Assembly (NCBI RefSeq): GCF_028416635.1
Contig: NZ_CP114013.1
Span: forward strand, 4,340,001 to 4,404,000
Source of the DNA: Baekduia alba
GTDB taxonomy: Bacteria; Actinomycetota; Thermoleophilia; Solirubrobacterales; Solirubrobacteraceae
Length of the DNA: 64,000 nucleotides
Direction: 5' to 3'
Part shown: in pieces, positions 8,285 to 16,573 of the stretch
Position numbering within the stretch: the stretch's first letter is position 1
How the letters are laid out: each line of letters starts with the position of its first letter
Made by a program: the position numbers and the translations under genes
Notes under the pieces: model-generated
Seen by the model: the letters and a program-made list of their open reading frames with translations, nothing else
The model's database searches: none
What the model was told of the DNA's origin: nothing

Positions 8285-9295
8285 GTGACTGGGGAGCGGC
8301 GGCGAGCAGAGGAGGAGGTCGCCGCCGCTTCTCGGATTCCCGTGTCTCCGCAGGCCTCCGAGGCCGTGCGGCGGTGCGCCGCCGCTTCTCGGATCCTCGT
8401 CGTCGGCATCGGCGGCGGAGGCGACGTCGCGGGCGCCCTGGCGTTCGGCGAGGCCGCCCGTGCGCTCGGCACCGGCTTCGTGGTCGGCGGCCTGACGTGG
8501 GAGCGCCGCCCCGTCGACCCGCTGCCCGGCCCGCGCCGCCTCGACGAGGTCGTGGACCTGGCCGGGACGCTGCACGCGGCGGTCGGCCTCGCCGGCCCCG
8601 ACACCGCCGGCCCCGGCGGCTTCCGCTTCTGCGAGAGCGACATGGCGGCCTTCCTGGGCGAGCCGGTCGTGCTGCTGGACCCCAACCCGGGGCCGGCGGC
8701 GATCGCCGCCGGGCTGGACGCCGCCGCGGCCGCGCTCGCGTGCGACCTGGTGGTCCTGCTCGACGTCGGCGGCGACGTGCTCGCCCACGGCGAGGAGTCT
8801 GGGCTGGCCTCGCCGCTGGCCGACGCGACCGTCCTCTCCGCCGCACCGGCGATGGCGACGCCGACGCTCGCCGCCGTCTTCGGCATCGGCTGCGACGGCG
8901 AGCTGACGCCCGACGAGGTGCTGGAGCGCCTCGCCGAGGTCGACGCTGCCGGCGGCGGCCGCGGCGACCTCCCGCTGCCGGCTGCCGCCCTGGACCGCGT
9001 CGAGGCCTCGCTGGAGCACGTCACCACCGAGGCCAGCGCCATGGCCGTCCGCTGCGCCCGCGGCGAGACCGGACGCGCCCCGATCCGCGACGGCCGCCGC
9101 ACCGTGCCGCTCACCGCCGCCGGCGGCCGCCTGGTCTGCTTCGACGCGGGGATCGCGATCCACTCCGCCGCCCGCCTCGCCCTGGCCGTCGGCGACGCGC
9201 CCTCGCTCGAAGCCGCGCAGAGGATCCTTGCCGCCCGCGGCGTCCGCACCGAGCTCGACTACGAGCGCGACGCGGCCGCCGCCGCGGCGGGCTGA
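8285..9295 (+). CDS. DUF1152-family protein
   Basis: About 336 residues from GTG 8285; an in-frame TTG at 8270 and GTG at 8342 are alternatives, and none has a clear ribosome-binding site. The core begins RILVVGIGGGGDVAGAL, a glycine-rich nucleotide-binding-like loop, and has the family hallmark VVLLDVGGDVLAHGEESGLASPL near the middle. DUF1152 proteins are predicted alpha/beta enzymes of unknown reaction. The first 35 residues contain a small internal repeat (AAASRI twice, from CGCCGCCGCTTCTCGGAT repeated 57 bases apart), suggesting that region is not conserved and a later start is possible. Confidence 0.85.
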   Translation: MTGERRRAEEEVAAASRIPVSPQASEAVRRCAAASRILVVGIGGGGDVAGALAFGEAARALGTGFVVGGLTWERRPVDPLPGPRRLDEVVDLAGTLHAAVGLAGPDTAGPGGFRFCESDMAAFLGEPVVLLDPNPGPAAIAAGLDAAAAALACDLVVLLDVGGDVLAHGEESGLASPLADATVLSAAPAMATPTLAAVFGIGCDGELTPDEVLERLAEVDAAGGGRGDLPLPAAALDRVEASLEHVTTEASAMAVRCARGETGRAPIRDGRRTVPLTAAGGRLVCFDAGIAIHSAARLALAVGDAPSLEAAQRILAARGVRTELDYERDAAAAAAG

Positions 9296-9302
9296 GCTAC
9301 GC

Positions 9303-9334
9303 GTCCGCTCCGCGGCGCAGCGCGGCCGGCGGAC
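9303..9334 (+). terminator. Possible hairpin after the DUF1152 gene
   Basis: GTCCGC (9303-9308) pairs with GCGGAC (9329-9334), with further CCGC/GCGG pairing possible inside, seven bases after the stop. No T-run follows. Confidence 0.35.
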
Positions 9335-9405
9335 CGGCGCGTCCCGAGTGAGGAACCGCTAGTTTCCCGACGACGGGTGGGTCGGTCCGCCTAGGGAGAA
9401 GCTGC

Positions 9406-12266
9406 ATGCGAGGTCCAAGGGTCGCCGCGGTGGTCGCGGCTGCCGTCCTGTCGGTCGCCACCGGCGCGCCGCTGGCGCACGCCGGCGTGCCCGTGCCGCC
9501 GTACGGCACCAACGACGACAGCGGCAACGGGTTCCACGACATCCTGCCGCCGGGGACCAACGGCCTGGCGAACCTGGTCCAGCTCGGCTCGTTCCTCACG
9601 ACGGGCCAGCGACCGCGGCACAACAGCGACCAGCTGAGCATGTACGCGGACCTCGTCCGCGCGACGCCCGGCCTGAAGGCCTCGCAGCTCTCCAACTACT
9701 ACAAGGACTCCACCTTCGGCGTCCGGCCCAACGACGTCGCCTCGACGGTCTCGCCGCGCGCCGACCTGACGATCGTCCGCGACAAGGGCTTCGGCGTCCC
9801 CCACATCTACGGCTCGACGCGCAGCGGCGCGATGTTCGGCGCCGGCTACGCCGCCGCGCAGGACCGCCTGTTCTTCATCGACGTGCTCCGCCACCTCGGC
9901 CGCGGCGAGCTGTCGTCGTTCGCCGGCGGCGCGCCCGGCAACCGGGCGATGGACCAGGAGCAGTGGTCGCTGGCGCCCTACACCGAGGATGACCTCCAGC
10001 GCCAGATCGACCAGTTCGACGACCTCTACGGAACCGAAGGCAAGCAGCTCCAGGACGACCTGAGCGACTACGTCGCCGGCATCAACCAGTACATCGACGA
10101 GGCCAAGATCGACCTCACCAAGATGCCCGGCGAGTACGCGGCGACCAACCACCCGCTCGGCCCGGACGCGTGGAAGGGCACCGACATCATCGCCACCGCG
10201 TCGCTGGTCGGCGCGATCTTCGGCAAGGGCGGCGGCCAGGAGCTCGCGATGTCGCAGTTCCTCCAGCGCCTCCAGGACCGCTTCGGCGACGCCGACGGGC
10301 GCAAGCTCTGGACCCAGCTCGCCGCCTTCGACGACCCGGACGCGCCGACGACCGTCAAGGGCAAGACCTTCAACTACCAGCAGCCGGTCGCCAAGCCGGC
10401 CAAGGGCGCCGAGGTGCTGCCCGACGAGGGCTCGCTGCAGCCCGAGCCGATCGTGAGCGCCGGGACCGACGCCGCCGGCGGCGCGGCCGGCGACGGCGGC
10501 GCCTCGACCACCGCTCCCCCGCCCACCGTCCCTGGGCTGCCGAGCCTTCCACTGCCGGGCGGCACCGATCCGACGGGCGCCGTCACCGGCGCGGTGAGCG
10601 GGGCGGTCGGCGCCGTCGGCGGCATCATCAACGCGGTCACCGGCCTGCTCCCCACGCCGTCGGGCCTCGGCGGCCTGATCTCGCTGCCCAAGTCCACCTC
10701 CAACGCGCTGGTGGTCTCGGCGGCCAAGTCGAAGTCCGGCCATCCGCTGCGGTGTTCGGCCCGCAGGTCGGCTACTTCTCTCCGCAGATCCTGATGGAGG
10801 AGGACATCCACGCGCCGACGGTCGACGCGCGCGGCGCCGCGTTCGCCGGCGTCAACCTGTTCGTCCAGCTCGGCCACGGCCGCGACTACGCGTGGTCGGC
10901 GACCTCCGCCGGCCAGGACATCATCGACACCTTCGCGGTGCCGACCTGCCAGGACGACATGCACTACGAGTTCCGCGGCCAGTGCCTCCCGGTCGAGGTC
11001 CTGGAGCGCACGAACACCTGGCTGCCCAACCTCGCCGACCAGACCGCGCCCGGCACGCAGACGCTGCGCGTCCTGCGCACGAAGCTCGGCATCGTCCGCG
11101 CCCGCGGCGCGGTGAAGGGCAAGCCGGTGCTGTTCACCTCGCTGCGCAGCACCTACATGCACGAGGTCGACTCCGCGCGCGGCTTCGCCGACTTCAACAA
11201 CCCCGACAAGGTCAAGGACGCGAAGTCGTTCGCCAAGGCGGCGGCCAAGATCGGCTACACGTTCAACTGGCTCTACGCCGACGACAAGGACATCTCCTAC
11301 TACAACAGCGGCAACAACCCGGTCCGCGCGCCCGGCACGACCGGGCAGCTGCCGATGAGCCCGGACAACACGTGGAAGGGCTGGAACCCGGACACGAACG
11401 TCGCGGACTACACGCCGCCCGACGAGCACCCGCAGGTCGTCAACCAGGACTACATCACCTCCTGGAACAACAAGCAGGCCAAGGGCTTCGCGGGCGCCGA
11501 CAGCAACCTGTTCAGCTCGGTGTTCCGCTCGCAGATGCTCGACAAGCAGGTCGACGCGCGCCTGAAGGACGACAACAAGCTCGACCTGCCCGGCCTCGTC
11601 GACGCGATGGAGGAGGCCGGGACCACCGACCTGCGCGGCCAGGAGGACCTGCCGCTCGCGCTGAAGGTCATCGGCACCCCGACCGACCCTGACCTCAAGG
11701 CCGCCGTCAAGACCCTCAAGGCATGGGTCAAGGCCGGCACGCAGCGCCGTGACAAGAACGACGACGGCGTCTACGACAACGCCGACGCGGTCCGGATCAT
11801 GGACGCATGGTGGCCGAAGTGGATGAAGGCCGAGTTCCAGCCGACGCTGGGCACGACGCTCTTCTCCACGCTGCCCCACGAGCAGGACAACGCCCCCAAC
11901 AACCACGGCGACCACCTCGGCTCGGCCTACCAGGAGGGCTGGTACGGATACGCCAAGAAGGACCTCATGGACGTCCTGGGCGAGACGGTCACGGAGCCCT
12001 ACGCCCGGACGTTCTGCGGCAAGGGCGTCCTGGCCGACTGCCGCCGGGCGCTGCGCCAGAGCCTCAAGGAGGCGCTCGCGGTGCCGGCGTCGCAGCTCTA
12101 CTCGGGCGACGCGACGTGCGCCAAGGACAAGCACGACGGCGACCAGATGTGCTTCGACAGGGTGTCGTTCCGCGCCCTGGGCGGCATCACGCAGCCGCTG
12201 ATCCCCTGGATCAACCGGCCGACCTACCAGCAGGCCGTCGAGATCACGGGGCACCGACCGCGGTAG
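9406..12266 (+). pseudogene. Penicillin-acylase-family (Ntn) amidohydrolase with a one-base frameshift
   Basis: A signal peptide (MRGPRVAAVV to AHA, residues 1-26) is followed by an alpha-chain-like region (FGVPHIYGSTRSGAMFGAGY near residue 130), a Gly/Pro/Ala linker, and the self-cleavage site TSNALVVS. Ser432 of SNA is the expected N-terminal nucleophile of the beta chain. At about 10749-10750 the frame breaks: the first frame continues as RCSARRSATSLRRS and stops at 10794, while the natural continuation VFGPQVGYFSPQI is in the next frame and runs to 12266. One missing base between CCGCTG and CGGTG explains it. Both halves keep strong codon bias. It is either a recent inactivation or a sequence error. 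Family members cleave acyl amides such as penicillins or acyl-homoserine lactones outside the cell. Confidence 0.85.
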
Positions 12267-12700
12267 CGGCCTCCGCGGCGGCGCGCTCGGCCACCGCCAG
12301 CACGATCAGGCCGGTCGCGGTCATCGCCGCGCCGGCGCAGATCGGCGCGCGGTAGCCGAGGCCGGCCGAGATCGTCAGGCCGCCGAGCCAGGCGCCGAGC
12401 GCGTTGTCGACGTTGAACGCCGATGTTGGTCCCCGAGGCCAGCGTCGGCGCGTCCGCGGCCACCGCCCCAGCCGAGGATCGTGATCGCCAGCGACAGCCA
12501 CACCTGCGGGTGAGCGAACACGCCGACCTCGGCGCGCAGCGACGGGGCGGCCGCGCCGGCGGCGCGGGCGCGCCGGCCCACGCTCGCCGGCACCAGCAGC
12601 GCGAGCCCGACCGGCGCGGCGACGCCGATGACGACGTTCGCCCTCGCACCGCTCGTCGTGGCGCTCGGAGCGCTGGCGCCCGCGCCGGCGCGCGCCCCCG
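12244..12700 (-). pseudogene. MFS transporter remnant
   Basis: Two pieces of the second half of an MFS permease lie in different frames. The upstream piece (about 12474-12620) reads LRAEVGVFAHPQVWLSLAITILGWGG. The downstream piece (12244-12425) reads AFNVDNALGAWLGGLTISAG and on to the stop at 12244. In intact relatives about 60 residues separate these motifs; here they are nearly adjacent, so there is an internal deletion as well as a frameshift. The whole N-terminal half is missing, and upstream lies the intact NmrA-like gene. The 3' end overlaps the acylase 3' end by 23 bases. This is a decaying gene, not expressed as a transporter. Confidence 0.7.
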
Positions 12701-12701
12701 C

Positions 12702-13574
12702 CTAGGCCTTCAGGTGCGCCCAGGCCTCCGGGTGCGCCGCCAGCCACGCGGGGAGGGCGATCGGCGGATGGCCCGCGATGCGCTCCACGGCGTCGCTCAC
12801 CACGTCCATCTCCCCCGTGCCGACCGCCACGTAGGACGTCACCCAGCCGTCCTTGAGGTAGTCCGGCGCGTCGACGTGGGCGCGCGACTCGTAGGCGCCC
12901 TGGACGCTCTGGTTGCGGAACGTGATCGCGCGGCCGGTGAGCTCGGACAGGCGCTCGGCCGCCCAGGCCAGCGTCTGCGCCTCCGGGCCGGTCAAGGTGT
13001 AGGTCTCGCCGTCGTGCGATCCGTCCTCGGCGAGCAGGACGGCCGTCGCCACGTCGGCGACGTCGTCGCGCGCGACCCAGGCGACCCGCCCCTCGCCCGC
13101 GGGCCCGCGGATGACGCCGTCCTCGCCCACCAGCGCCGGCACGAAGTCGGCGTACTGCGAGTCGCGCAGGAACGTCCAGGCCGCGCCGCTCTCCCTGACG
13201 AGCTGCTCGGTCGCGTGGTGATCCTGGGCGAAGGTGAACGTCGCGTCGGGGTCGGCGCCGAGGAACGACGTGTAGACGATGCGCGTCACGCCCGCGTCGA
13301 TCGCCGCGCGCACGGCGTGCGCGTGCTCGACGACGCGATCGGCGGCCTCGCGCGCCGACACGAGCAGCAACGTCGAGCAGCCCGCCAGCGCCTCGGCCAG
13401 CTCCGTCTGGTCGCGGTAGCCGCGCGGCCCCATCGCCACCGCCTCGAAACCGCGGACCGCCTCGACCCGCGCGAGGTCGCGCACGACCAGCCGCGGATGC
13501 GCGCCCGCGGCCACCAGCCGCCGGGCGACGCGCGAGCCGACACCGCCCGTCGCGCCCGTCACCGCGATCTTCAC
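12702..13574 (-). CDS. NmrA-like NAD(P)-binding protein
   Basis: 290 residues. The atypical SDR nucleotide-binding motif is VTGATGGVGSRVARRL (residues 5-20). A Tyr in the YTSFLGA segment near residue 102 and TFLRDSQYADF near residue 138 match NmrA/QorB-type NAD(P)H-binding proteins, which act as quinone reductases or redox sensors. GTG 13574 overlaps the stop of the upstream DUF2007 gene as GTGA, so the two are translationally coupled. The reaction is not certain. Confidence 0.88.
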   Translation of the reverse strand: MKIAVTGATGGVGSRVARRLVAAGAHPRLVVRDLARVEAVRGFEAVAMGPRGYRDQTELAEALAGCSTLLLVSAREAADRVVEHAHAVRAAIDAGVTRIVYTSFLGADPDATFTFAQDHHATEQLVRESGAAWTFLRDSQYADFVPALVGEDGVIRGPAGEGRVAWVARDDVADVATAVLLAEDGSHDGETYTLTGPEAQTLAWAAERLSELTGRAITFRNQSVQGAYESRAHVDAPDYLKDGWVTSYVAVGTGEMDVVSDAVERIAGHPPIALPAWLAAHPEAWAHLKA

Positions 13575-14098
13575 ACCAACAGCTCCGTCCCGATCCAGGC
13601 GATGATCGCCACCAGCACCAAGGCACTCAACAACCCGGCGAGCACGCGCTGGGCGGAGTCGCGCCCGTCGGAGGCGCCCGGGCTCGGCAGCAGCTCGGCC
13701 TGCAGGAGCACCTCGCGAGCGACCGCGACGCCCGAGCGCGGCACCAGCACGTCGCGCGGCCCGGCGGCCAGCATGTCCGGCACGTCGAACCCGGCCGAGC
13801 GCTTCAGCATCGACGGCACGCCCTCCTCGAGCAGGAGCCCCTGGATCAGCTCGGCCTCGGACTGGTTGCGCCCGGCGGCGACCTTCGTCAGCTCGCCCTC
13901 GCTCAGCTGCGGCTTGATCTTGCGGGCACGCGCCTGGCGGGCGGTGACCTCGACGTCGCCGCCGCCGACCACGCCCGCGTAGACGAGCGGCATGCCGCAG
14001 TCGCGGCAGAAGCGCTCCTCGAGAGGATGAGGCGTGGCGCAGGCCGGGCAGACGAGCGGATCAGGCCGCTGGGGCTCGATTGGCCGATCCCGAGCCAT
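13571..14098 (-). CDS. Zinc-ribbon, DUF2007-like membrane-anchored protein
   Basis: 175 residues in three parts. A treble-clef zinc ribbon at about residues 17-36 has two CxxC pairs (CPAC and CRDC). A DUF2007-like domain (RNQSEAELIQGLLLEEGVPSM near residues 76-97, then RDVLVPRSGVAVAREVL) is a putative prokaryotic signalling fold. One C-terminal transmembrane helix follows (VLAGLLSALVLVAIIAWIG). The likely topology is a cytoplasmic sensor tethered to the membrane. It lies 10 bases downstream of the mec-like JAMM gene and overlaps the NmrA-like gene, so it is probably in the same transcript. Function unknown. Confidence 0.8.
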   Translation of the reverse strand: MARDRPIEPQRPDPLVCPACATPHPLEERFCRDCGMPLVYAGVVGGGDVEVTARQARARKIKPQLSEGELTKVAAGRNQSEAELIQGLLLEEGVPSMLKRSAGFDVPDMLAAGPRDVLVPRSGVAVAREVLLQAELLPSPGASDGRDSAQRVLAGLLSALVLVAIIAWIGTELLV

Positions 14099-14108
14099 TA
14101 TGGGCCAC

Positions 14109-14522
14109 CTAGGCTCGCGGCCATTCGGCGTCGACCCGGACCTCGACCTCGGCCACCGTGCCGTCCGGGTCGATGCGCCAGTTGCGCACCTCCGGCGCGT
14201 CGCCCGCGACGCCGACGATGAGCCACTCCACGCCGGGCCAGTTGGCGGCGAAGTTCACGTCGGTCTGCGACGGGCGCGGCGCCGAGCGCGTGTGCGAGTG
14301 GTAGATGATCGCCGAGCGACCGTCCTCGTCGCCGACCTCGGCGAGCGTCAGCAGGTCCGCGGGCCCGACCTCGAAGCGGAACGGGCTGTGCGCGATGTTC
14401 TCCACCGGCACGATCGCCTCGGCTACGCCGTCGCGCAACCAGACGAAGCCGCAGCACTCGTCGGGCGCATCACGCTGCGCGTGATCGACGATCTGCTGCA
14501 GGAGGTCCGGGGCGATCTGCAT
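14109..14522 (-). CDS. mec: JAMM/MPN metalloprotease, Mec-like (CysO-cysteine peptidase)
   Basis: 137 residues from ATG 14522 (an in-frame GTG lies at 14528). It carries a perfect JAMM zinc motif, HSHTRSAPRPSQTD (HxHx7SxxD), near residues 75-88, and the upstream Glu in DECCGF near residue 21. In Mycobacterium the homologue Mec+ (Rv1334) hydrolyses the CysO-cysteine adduct to free cysteine and recycle CysO. Here cysM, cysO and a moeZ-like gene lie just upstream on the same strand, which supports that role. It may also trim the extra C-terminal residue of this CysO. A two-hairpin repeat separates it from tatA, so it may be transcribed weakly from upstream or have its own promoter. Confidence 0.88.
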   Translation of the reverse strand: MQIAPDLLQQIVDHAQRDAPDECCGFVWLRDGVAEAIVPVENIAHSPFRFEVGPADLLTLAEVGDEDGRSAIIYHSHTRSAPRPSQTDVNFAANWPGVEWLIVGVAGDAPEVRNWRIDPDGTVAEVEVRVDAEWPRA

Positions 14523-14542
14523 CGGCACCGCACGATACCGCT

Positions 14543-14597
14543 GCGGGTTTCGCCCCCTGGGCGAACACCCGCTAGGGAACCTCGCCCCCTGGGCGAG
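14543..14597 (-). repeat. Two-hairpin 3'-end element, copy 1
   Basis: Read in the minus direction it has a 7-bp hairpin (CTCGCCC-AGG-GGGCGAG, 14597-14581), an 8-base spacer, then a 13-bp hairpin with one bulged G (GCGGGT, TTCGCCC, AGG, GGGCGAA, ACCCGC; 14572-14543). It sits nine bases after the tatA stop codon. Related copies lie at 32755-32808 and 61366-61420, in the same orientation to the gene they follow. It is probably a terminator or RNA-stabilising element without a U-tract. Confidence 0.8.
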
Positions 14598-14605
14598 CGT
14601 TTCCC

Positions 14606-14785
14606 CTATTCGCTCTTGATGGCGGGCTTCTCGTCCTGCTCGTCGTGCATGCCGTTGAGCGAGTCCTTGAACTCACGCATGCCCTTGCCCATGGCGCGGC
14701 CCGCTTCGGGCAGCTTCTTGGGGCCGAGGACGATCAAGGCGATGACGAGGATGACGATGAGCTCGGGAAATCCGACGCTGGGCAT
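14606..14785 (-). CDS. tatA: TatA/TatE-family Sec-independent translocase subunit
   Basis: A 59-residue protein beginning MPSVGFPELIVILVIALIVL, with one N-terminal transmembrane helix. This is followed by the hinge GPKKLPEAGRAMGKGMREFK (residues 21-40), the conserved LGPKKLPE/GxxxG pattern of TatA, and a charged tail. TatA forms the protein-conducting part of the twin-arginine translocase, which exports folded proteins such as the TAT-signal amine oxidase at 51834-53333. The gene is shorter than the usual ORF cut-off. It lies between cysM (54 bases upstream) and the two-hairpin element. Confidence 0.93.
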   Translation of the reverse strand: MPSVGFPELIVILVIALIVLGPKKLPEAGRAMGKGMREFKDSLNGMHDEQDEKPAIKSE

Positions 14786-14839
14786 GAGTGCAGTCTCGCA
14801 GACCGGTGTTAGCGGATGGTGTTGATCCAGTATCGGCAG

Positions 14840-15814
14840 CTACCACCACACGGTGGAGTCGAGGTTCGCGACCTCGTCCACCGGCAGCGTGTAGATGCCC
14901 GACGAAAGGTACTTCCAGCCGTCGTCGCAGACGATGAACACGACGTTGCCCTCGTCCATCTCGTTGGCGATGCGCACGGCGATCGACGCGATCGCGCCCG
15001 AGGAGACGCCGGCGAAGATGCCCTCCTCGTCGAGCAGCTTGCGCGTCCAGATGATCGCGTCGCGGTTCGTGACGAAGATCTTCCGGTCCAGGACCGAGAG
15101 GTCGATGATCGGCGGGATGAAGCCATCGTCCAGCGAGCGCAGGCCCTGCACGGGCTCGCCCTGCATGGGCTCGGCGGCGACGATCTTGACGGCGTCGCCG
15201 AGCTCCTCCTTGAAGCGCCGGCCGTTGCCCATCAACGTGCCGCCGGTGCCGAGGCCCGCGACGAACGCGGAGATGTCGCCGTCGAGCTCCTGGAGGATCT
15301 CCGGCGCCGTGCCCTCGTAATGGGCGCGCGGGTTCGCGGCGTTCCCGTACTGGTAGGGCATGTAGTAGGAGGCGTCCTCCTCGGCCATCTTCAGCGCCAT
15401 GGCGACGGCCCCGTTGGAGCCCTGGTTGCCCGGCGAGTAGACGATCTCGGCGCCGTACATCTTCAGCAGCTGCGTGCGCTCGGGCGTCACGTTGTCGGGC
15501 ATGACGACCTTCAGCTTGTAGCCCTTGCGGCTGCAGATCATCGCGAGCGAGATGCCGGTGTTGCCCGACGTCGGCTCGAGGATCGTCATGCCGGGGCCGA
15601 TCGCGCCCTTCTCCTCAGCGTCCTCGATCAGCGCCCGCGCGACGCGGTCCTTGACCGAGCCCGTCGGGTTGTGGGACTCCATCTTGGCCCAGATGCGCAC
15701 GCCCGGCTTGGGCGACAGGCGACGCAGCTCGACCAGCGGGGTGTTGCCGATCGCCTGGACGATGTCGCCGTAGCGACCACCGCAGGGCCGGTTCTGAAGA
15801 GGCGGGACAGCCAT
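14840..15814 (-). CDS. cysM: Cysteine synthase CysM (O-phosphoserine/CysO-type)
   Basis: 324 residues, fold-type II PLP enzyme. The PLP lysine is K55 in NPTGSVKDR, with the phosphate loop PTSGNTG near residue 86 and GTGGTLMG near residue 184. The cluster with a CysO sulfur carrier and a JAMM protease argues that it uses CysO thiocarboxylate and O-phosphoserine, like mycobacterial CysM (about the same length), rather than sulfide and O-acetylserine. ATG 15814 was chosen over an in-frame codon 75 bases upstream because the homologous protein starts just before RYGDIVQAIGNTPLV. Confidence 0.92.
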   Translation of the reverse strand: MAVPPLQNRPCGGRYGDIVQAIGNTPLVELRRLSPKPGVRIWAKMESHNPTGSVKDRVARALIEDAEEKGAIGPGMTILEPTSGNTGISLAMICSRKGYKLKVVMPDNVTPERTQLLKMYGAEIVYSPGNQGSNGAVAMALKMAEEDASYYMPYQYGNAANPRAHYEGTAPEILQELDGDISAFVAGLGTGGTLMGNGRRFKEELGDAVKIVAAEPMQGEPVQGLRSLDDGFIPPIIDLSVLDRKIFVTNRDAIIWTRKLLDEEGIFAGVSSGAIASIAVRIANEMDEGNVVFIVCDDGWKYLSSGIYTLPVDEVANLDSTVWW

Positions 15815-15915
15815 GACTTCACGAAATATAGCGACGGTCCGCGGCGCCGACACGGCCCACGGGCGAACCCGCCACTGCCCCGACGGCAATTACGGAACGG
15901 ACGCCGCCTGGGCGG

Positions 15916-16278
15916 TCATTCCGCGGGCTCGAGGAGGAACATCTCCACGAACCGGACGGGCTCGAACAGCACCTGGCTGTGGTAGGTCAGCACGGGGCGC
16001 CCGACGATCTCCGCGACCGCGCCGGTGATGCGGTCGCGCATGATCTCCTGGAACTCCAGCCGCACGCCGCGCACGAGGTCGTGCTTGCCCGCCGCGAGGA
16101 ACGTCTCCTCGTTGCGGGTCAGGCCGCCCTCCATGACGCAGAAGACCCAGTCGTCGTTGAAGTAGGTCTTCGCCGCCGTCGGCCCCTTCCCGTAGAACTC
16201 CTTGAAGAGGCCGACGATGGCGTTGGAGATGGCGGCGCGGCGGCCGCCGGGATCCACCGAGGAGGTCGGCTCGCTCAC
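15916..16278 (-). CDS. DUF2294-family protein
   Basis: 120 residues, starting at GTG 16278, which overlaps the cysO stop as GTGA. The conserved ISNAIVGLFKEFYGKGPTAA segment (residues 17-36) and the later R-x-EFQEIM stretch match DUF2294, a small alpha/beta family of unknown function. It is placed between cysO and cysM, so translation is coupled to cysO. That position suggests a link to sulfur transfer, but nothing in the sequence (no zinc or PLP motif; one Cys, in WVFCVMEGG) shows a reaction. Confidence 0.82.
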   Translation of the reverse strand: MSEPTSSVDPGGRRAAISNAIVGLFKEFYGKGPTAAKTYFNDDWVFCVMEGGLTRNEETFLAAGKHDLVRGVRLEFQEIMRDRITGAVAEIVGRPVLTYHSQVLFEPVRFVEMFLLEPAE

Positions 16279-16550
16279 GCCCCGCCGGCCATGGCCGGCA
16301 GGATCACGAGGCTGTCACCTTCGCCGACGGGCGTCGTCAGCCCGTCGAGGACCCGCACGTCCTCGTCGTTGAGGTAGACGTTGACGTAGCGGTTGAGCTC
16401 GCCCTCGGCGCCGAAGAGCTGCCCGCGGGTGTCGGGGTGCGCGCTGGCGAGGCCCTCGAGGACCTCGCCGACGGTCGCGCCGTCGGCGCTGACCTCACGC
16501 TCGCCGCCCACGGACGGGCGCAGCACAGGGGGAATGCGGATCGTTGCCAT
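16275..16550 (-). CDS. cysO: CysO-like ubiquitin-fold sulfur carrier with a C-terminal Gly-Gly-Ala
   Basis: 91 residues, MoaD/ThiS beta-grasp family. The strongly conserved YVNVYLNDEDVRVLDGL segment and the end LVILPAMAGGA match mycobacterial CysO, except that CysO normally ends in Gly-Gly. The codons GGC GGG GCG TGA leave one extra Ala after the di-glycine. The active form needs a free Gly-Gly carboxylate to be adenylated and thiocarboxylated by the MoeZ-like enzyme encoded 23 bases upstream, so C-terminal processing is implied. The two genes downstream are the coupled DUF2294 gene and cysM. Confidence 0.92.
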   Translation of the reverse strand: MATIRIPPVLRPSVGGEREVSADGATVGEVLEGLASAHPDTRGQLFGAEGELNRYVNVYLNDEDVRVLDGLTTPVGEGDSLVILPAMAGGA

Positions 16551-16573
16551 AGCTGTGTGGGGACCCTAGTCGA

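Noticed and set aside
10741-10760. Programmed ribosomal frameshifting in the acylase
   Set aside because: No slippery heptamer or downstream structure is evident at CCGCTGCGGTG; a missing base is simpler.
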